From PNAI01 sp964575715 (lineage in GTDB: Bacteria; Pseudomonadota; Alphaproteobacteria; Rhizobiales; Xanthobacteraceae), in the NCBI GenBank assembly GCA_964575715.1, contig CAZNSG010000121.1, forward strand, positions 1 through 41,416: a stretch of 41,416 bases of DNA. Reading direction: 5' to 3'. Below, in pieces: positions 38,335 through 41,416 of this stretch; the stretch's first letter is position 1, and each line of letters starts with the position of its first letter. The notes beneath the pieces were generated by a model. The model saw nothing but the letters and a program-made list of their open reading frames with translations. It had not been told where the DNA came from and did no database searches. The position numbers and the translations under genes were made by a program.

Positions 38335-39150
38335 TTTAATTTCACCCAAGTTGGTGCTGGCGCCGAGCGTCGCCTCGATTGTTTTCTTAACGCCGGAAAC
38401 AGCAATCTCAACGGTGTAGCGGCCGGAATTTTCATCGAGCCGGTCGAATTTGAAGTCGCCGTAATTGTCGGTGGTGGCTTCGGCAACCGGCGTAGTGCCC
38501 TTGAGCAACCGCACGTTGGCACCCTCGACGCAATCGACGGCGCCGTTCGTTTCGCGCGCCACGCTGCCGCCGATGAAGCATTTCGCATAGCGCCAGAGGT
38601 TGCGGTAGTAGACCCGCGGCTTGCTACCGATCTCGGGACGCATCACTTCGAGCCCCTGCTCGCGCGCCATGCGGGCCATCTCAGAGTCCTCGACCTTGAG
38701 TGCGCGCATGGCGCCGGTCGGGCACGCCTGATGGCCGCGCGTCTGCTGCCAGCCTTGGTCGAGCAGATGGGCGTCGAACGGCCAGGCTTGCGGGATTTGC
38801 AATTCCTCGTTCCACCAGATGTGGCCGTAGGGGCACGCTTCGACGAGTTCCTTGCGGCCCTTGGCCTTTTCAGGGTCGATGATGACGATGCCGTCGTCGC
38901 GCTTGGTGATGGCGCCGCTCTTGTCCGCCTTCATGCAGGGCGCGTCGTCGCAGTGGTTGCACATGGTGGGAACGAAGGCGACGTCGATCATCGGCGCCTG
39001 GCCGCGCTCTTTCTGCAGGATATCGATCCAGCGATGGCCGTGCCGCGGCATCGGCGCTGCGACGCCCGGCCAATCGTTGCCAACGTACTCGTCCATGGTC
39101 GCGAGCGTGCACAGGTGGCAATTGGTGCACTCGGCGACGTCGATGATCAT
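38329..39150 (-). CDS. Iron-sulfur subunit of a pyrogallol-phloroglucinol transhydroxylase / resorcinol hydroxylase-type enzyme
   Basis: This 273-residue electron-transfer subunit has a ferredoxin-like domain with Cys8, Cys11, Cys14 (ECTNCHLCT), Cys64, Cys67, Cys72 (CNHCDDAPC), Cys106 (EACPYGHIWW) and Cys143 (QACPTGAM). From about residue 195 it carries a transthyretin-like beta-barrel (DCVEGANVRLLKGTTPVAEA, TDNYGDFKFDRLDE), ending in LGEIKL. This domain order and length are characteristic of the transhydroxylase beta subunit. The other four cysteines expected for a three-cluster member are replaced: Thr18; Trp and Asp in QAWPFDAHLL where a CxxC is expected; and Gly139 before QAC. This suggests two clusters rather than three. 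The molybdenum subunit lies upstream on the same strand. Confidence 0.85.
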   Translation of the reverse strand: MIIDVAECTNCHLCTLATMDEYVGNDWPGVAAPMPRHGHRWIDILQKERGQAPMIDVAFVPTMCNHCDDAPCMKADKSGAITKRDDGIVIIDPEKAKGRKELVEACPYGHIWWNEELQIPQAWPFDAHLLDQGWQQTRGHQACPTGAMRALKVEDSEMARMAREQGLEVMRPEIGSKPRVYYRNLWRYAKCFIGGSVARETNGAVDCVEGANVRLLKGTTPVAEATTDNYGDFKFDRLDENSGRYTVEIAVSGVKKTIEATLGASTNLGEIKL

Positions 39151-39193
39151 GTTTCATTTTTTCATCGGGTAACTCCAATTTCACGACCCGATC

Positions 39194-39299
39194 CGTCACC
39201 CTGAGGTGCGAGCCGCGAAAGCGGCGAGCCTCGAAGGGTGAACGGCCTGGGCTGTCATCCTTCGAGGGCCGCGCTACGCGCGGCCACCTCAGGATGACG
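39194..39299. repeat. Palindromic repeat, family PB copy 3 (two hairpins)
   Basis: CCGTCACCCTGAGGTGCGAG is closed by CTCGAAGGGTGAACGG, then TCATCCTTCGAGGGCCGCGC is closed by GGCCACCTCAGGATGA. The two middle hairpins of the longer copies are missing. It lies between the molybdenum subunit and the iron-sulfur subunit genes and may modulate their relative expression. Confidence 0.85.
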
Positions 39300-39306
39300 A
39301 CTAACG

Positions 39307-41416
39307 CTATTTCGCCGGCACGAGCTGCGCTTCCTGCAAAGTCCTCTTGACCGCGCGGTTCTTTTCCATCGCGGCGAAGGTCTCAGAGACATGTTCGGTG
39401 CGGCGGTCCCAAATCTCAACCTGCACCAGCGCATGCGAGCCCGCGAGCGAGTGCGTGCTCTTGGTCTGCGTGCGGTGCGGCGTGAGCAGGTTGAGGCAGC
39501 CGCCGCGATCGACCGATTTTCCGGGCTCGCCCATGGGATCGTAAATCGCCGACGACTCGTAGCCATGACAGGTGCCGCGCGGCAGGCGCTCGGTCGGCAG
39601 CGCCGCGCAAATCACCGCGCCGCGGTCGTTATGGACCTTGACCAGATCGTTCTTTTTGATGCCGCGCGCGGCGGCATCTTCGGCGTTCAAGCGGATGATC
39701 CAATAGTAATAGCCTTCGATCCTGACCCGGTGGTCGGGGATGTTGAGCAGGAACGAGCTCTTGCCGTCGCCCTGCGTATGAAATGAATACTTCGAATGCG
39801 GCGTGAGCAGCTGCAGCGGGTAGCGCGCGAATCCTTCCGAATGCGGGCCTTCCCACGACGGCTCGTATTTGACGATCGGCGGCCGCTCGGGGTCCTTAAA
39901 GCGCATGAGACTGGAGCATTCGAATTCAAGCTTGCCCGATTGCGTCTGCAAGCCGCGCAAATATTCCTGCGAATAGTCCGAGGGCAGCGGTTGCGCCTCC
40001 GGCACGTCCTTCTTGCGGTTTTCCCAGAACCAGCGCAACGACACCGGCGCGCGCAGCTTCTCCTTCTCCGCAGGAACGACGTAGTAGCCCCGGCGCAAGA
40101 ATTTTTTCCAAGAGATCACCTTCGGCAGGTCGGAGGCGAGATACATGCGCTTGACCCAGTCGATCTCGTTGATGCCCTCGGAGAAGTAATTGGCAAGTCC
40201 GAGCCGCTTGCACAATTCGTTGAAGATCCAGAAATCGGATTTCGACTCGCCGAGCGGCGCGATCGCCGGCGCCTGGAAGATGATGACGCGGTGGTTGAGC
40301 TGCTGCTGGCCGTGATGGCCGTAGCCGCCAAGCCCCGCCCATTCGCTGATGTCCACGCGCTCGAAATTGGTGCAGGCCGGTAATATCACATCGGCGAATT
40401 TCGCCTCGCCCTCGAACCAGATCGACTGGTTGACCACAAATTCCAGATTTTCCGACTGATACATCCGCACATGGCGGTTGGTGTTGTTCATGGTGGCAAG
40501 CATGGAGCCGCCATACTTGTAGAGCATCTTCACCGGCGAATGGCCGGGCGCTGGATAGGAGAATTTGGCGAACTGGTGCTCGATGGATTTTCCCACCCAC
40601 GGGTAGCCCTCGGCTTTGCCGTCGGCGATCGCTTCCGGCATGAAGATGCGCGGGATGCGCTGGAAGCTTGAATTCATCGTCGGCAGCTGCGGCATGCGCT
40701 GATAGAGCGCGATCGGCATCGCCGTGTTTTCCAGATCGCCCGACATGCCGCCCTCGGAATAGCCGGGGAAGTAGAACTGGAAATCGACCGGGCAGCCCCA
40801 TTGCAGATTACCCATGTTGCAGCCGGGTTTTCCTAAGCCCTGCATGGCGGCGAGGCACACCATCGTGCGCGCCCATTGGATGCCGGTCTGGTTGCGGCAG
40901 GCGCCGCCGTGGCCGTTGCCCCAGCCGCCGGGCGCGAGATAGACGCGCTTTTTACCCCACTCGCGCGCCAGCGCGCGCACGTCCTTGGCCGCAACGCCGG
41001 TTTCCTTCTCCTGCCACTCCGGCGACTTGGGGATGCCGTCCTCTTCGCCGAGCAGATAGGCCATCCAGACATCGAAGCCGACGGTGTGGGTTTTGACGTA
41101 CTCTTTGTCGTAGAGGCCTTCCTTGATCCAGACGTAGGCGATCGCCATCGCCATGGCCGGCGACGTGGTCGGCCGGGGCGCGAACCATTTGCCGGGCAGG
41201 AACTGCGCCGACGAATTGTAATACGGGTCGATGTGGACGAGCTTGATGCCGAGCTTGGGATTTTTCAGCCATTGCCGGCGCACCGTGCCTTCCTGCGCGC
41301 CGTAGGAGCCGCTGGTGGTGTCGGGATCGGCCGACCAGAACACGATCATGTCGGCGTTCTGCAAACAGTCTTCCACCGTGCCGTAGGTCTCCGACTGGCC
41401 GACGCGCAGCGAATAA
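39307..41416 (-). CDS. Molybdopterin large subunit, transhydroxylase/resorcinol hydroxylase-type (5' end outside window)
   Basis: This is the C-terminal 702 residues of a molybdopterin-dinucleotide enzyme of the DMSO-reductase family; the frame is open to the window edge, so the N-terminus and the molybdenum ligand are missing. Visible features are the DMSO-reductase-family segment VFWSADPDTTSGSYG, APGGWGNGHGGACRNQTGIQ, FADVILPACTNFERVDIS, and the C-terminal cofactor-binding barrel with SKYSFHTQGDGKSSFLLN and GIKKNDLVKVHNDRG. Together with the small subunit, these fit pyrogallol-phloroglucinol transhydroxylase and resorcinol hydroxylase (RhLS), which transfer or add a hydroxyl to phenols without oxygen. 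If the full protein is near the usual 875 residues, about 170 are missing. The substrate is inferred from family only. Confidence 0.85.
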   Translation of the reverse strand, partial: YSLRVGQSETYGTVEDCLQNADMIVFWSADPDTTSGSYGAQEGTVRRQWLKNPKLGIKLVHIDPYYNSSAQFLPGKWFAPRPTTSPAMAMAIAYVWIKEGLYDKEYVKTHTVGFDVWMAYLLGEEDGIPKSPEWQEKETGVAAKDVRALAREWGKKRVYLAPGGWGNGHGGACRNQTGIQWARTMVCLAAMQGLGKPGCNMGNLQWGCPVDFQFYFPGYSEGGMSGDLENTAMPIALYQRMPQLPTMNSSFQRIPRIFMPEAIADGKAEGYPWVGKSIEHQFAKFSYPAPGHSPVKMLYKYGGSMLATMNNTNRHVRMYQSENLEFVVNQSIWFEGEAKFADVILPACTNFERVDISEWAGLGGYGHHGQQQLNHRVIIFQAPAIAPLGESKSDFWIFNELCKRLGLANYFSEGINEIDWVKRMYLASDLPKVISWKKFLRRGYYVVPAEKEKLRAPVSLRWFWENRKKDVPEAQPLPSDYSQEYLRGLQTQSGKLEFECSSLMRFKDPERPPIVKYEPSWEGPHSEGFARYPLQLLTPHSKYSFHTQGDGKSSFLLNIPDHRVRIEGYYYWIIRLNAEDAAARGIKKNDLVKVHNDRGAVICAALPTERLPRGTCHGYESSAIYDPMGEPGKSVDRGGCLNLLTPHRTQTKSTHSLAGSHALVQVEIWDRRTEHVSETFAAMEKNRAVKRTLQEAQLVPAK

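Overview
The window is GC-rich and densely packed. It reads like part of a catabolic chromosome region from an alphaproteobacterium of the Hyphomicrobiales, of the Bradyrhizobium/Rhodopseudomonas/Xanthobacteraceae kind. The basis is inference: two complete Liv-type (branched-chain amino-acid/HAAT) ABC transporters, tandem Bug/TctC binding proteins with TctB and TctA, many Rossmann dehydrogenases, and several families of palindromic intergenic repeats typical of that order. No tRNA, rRNA, CRISPR array, transposase, integrase or reverse transcriptase was seen.

Layout. (1) 102-8298, minus strand: two D-2-hydroxyacid dehydrogenases, a short PEP-synthase-like ATP-grasp/His-domain protein, an M24 creatinase/aminopeptidase-fold protein lacking some metal ligands, a Gfo/Idh/MocA oxidoreductase, a zeta-class GST (MaiA-like), a GlcG/HbpS protein and a 3-hydroxyisobutyrate-dehydrogenase (HIBADH) homologue. 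(2) 8465-17601, plus strand: a second HIBADH homologue, a CocE/NonD hydrolase, then an apparent operon of periplasmic binding protein, LivH, LivM, LivG, LivF and an ACMSD-type amidohydrolase. (3) 17715-19442: divergent FAD aromatic hydroxylase and BauB-like cupin. (4) 19443-26905: an island-like block with a lower-GC TPR protein, an LVIVD-repeat protein paired with a cytochrome b561-like membrane protein, and a 920-residue TIR-nSTAND-TM-FGE fusion, with degenerate copies of one dispersed repeat between the genes. (5) 26906-32447: a second Liv operon, with its probable binding protein and a DUF1330 protein on the opposite strand across a strong hairpin terminator. (6) 32604-36950: two tandem Bug binding proteins, TctB and TctA. 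(7) 37297-41416: a third HIBADH homologue, then the iron-sulfur subunit and the truncated molybdenum subunit of a pyrogallol-phloroglucinol transhydroxylase/resorcinol hydroxylase-type enzyme that runs off the window.

How the genes may work together (inference): uptake of small organic or aromatic acids by the Liv and Tct systems, followed by hydroxylation, decarboxylation and NAD(P)-linked oxidation. The substrates cannot be named from sequence alone.

The strongest candidates for something new are: the TIR-nSTAND-TM-FGE protein (a plausible immune or conflict sensor); the transhydroxylase-like Fe-S subunit, which appears to have lost exactly the four cysteines of one [4Fe-4S] cluster; and the modular palindromic elements, including one small hairpin nested in two unrelated host repeats with compensatory base changes.
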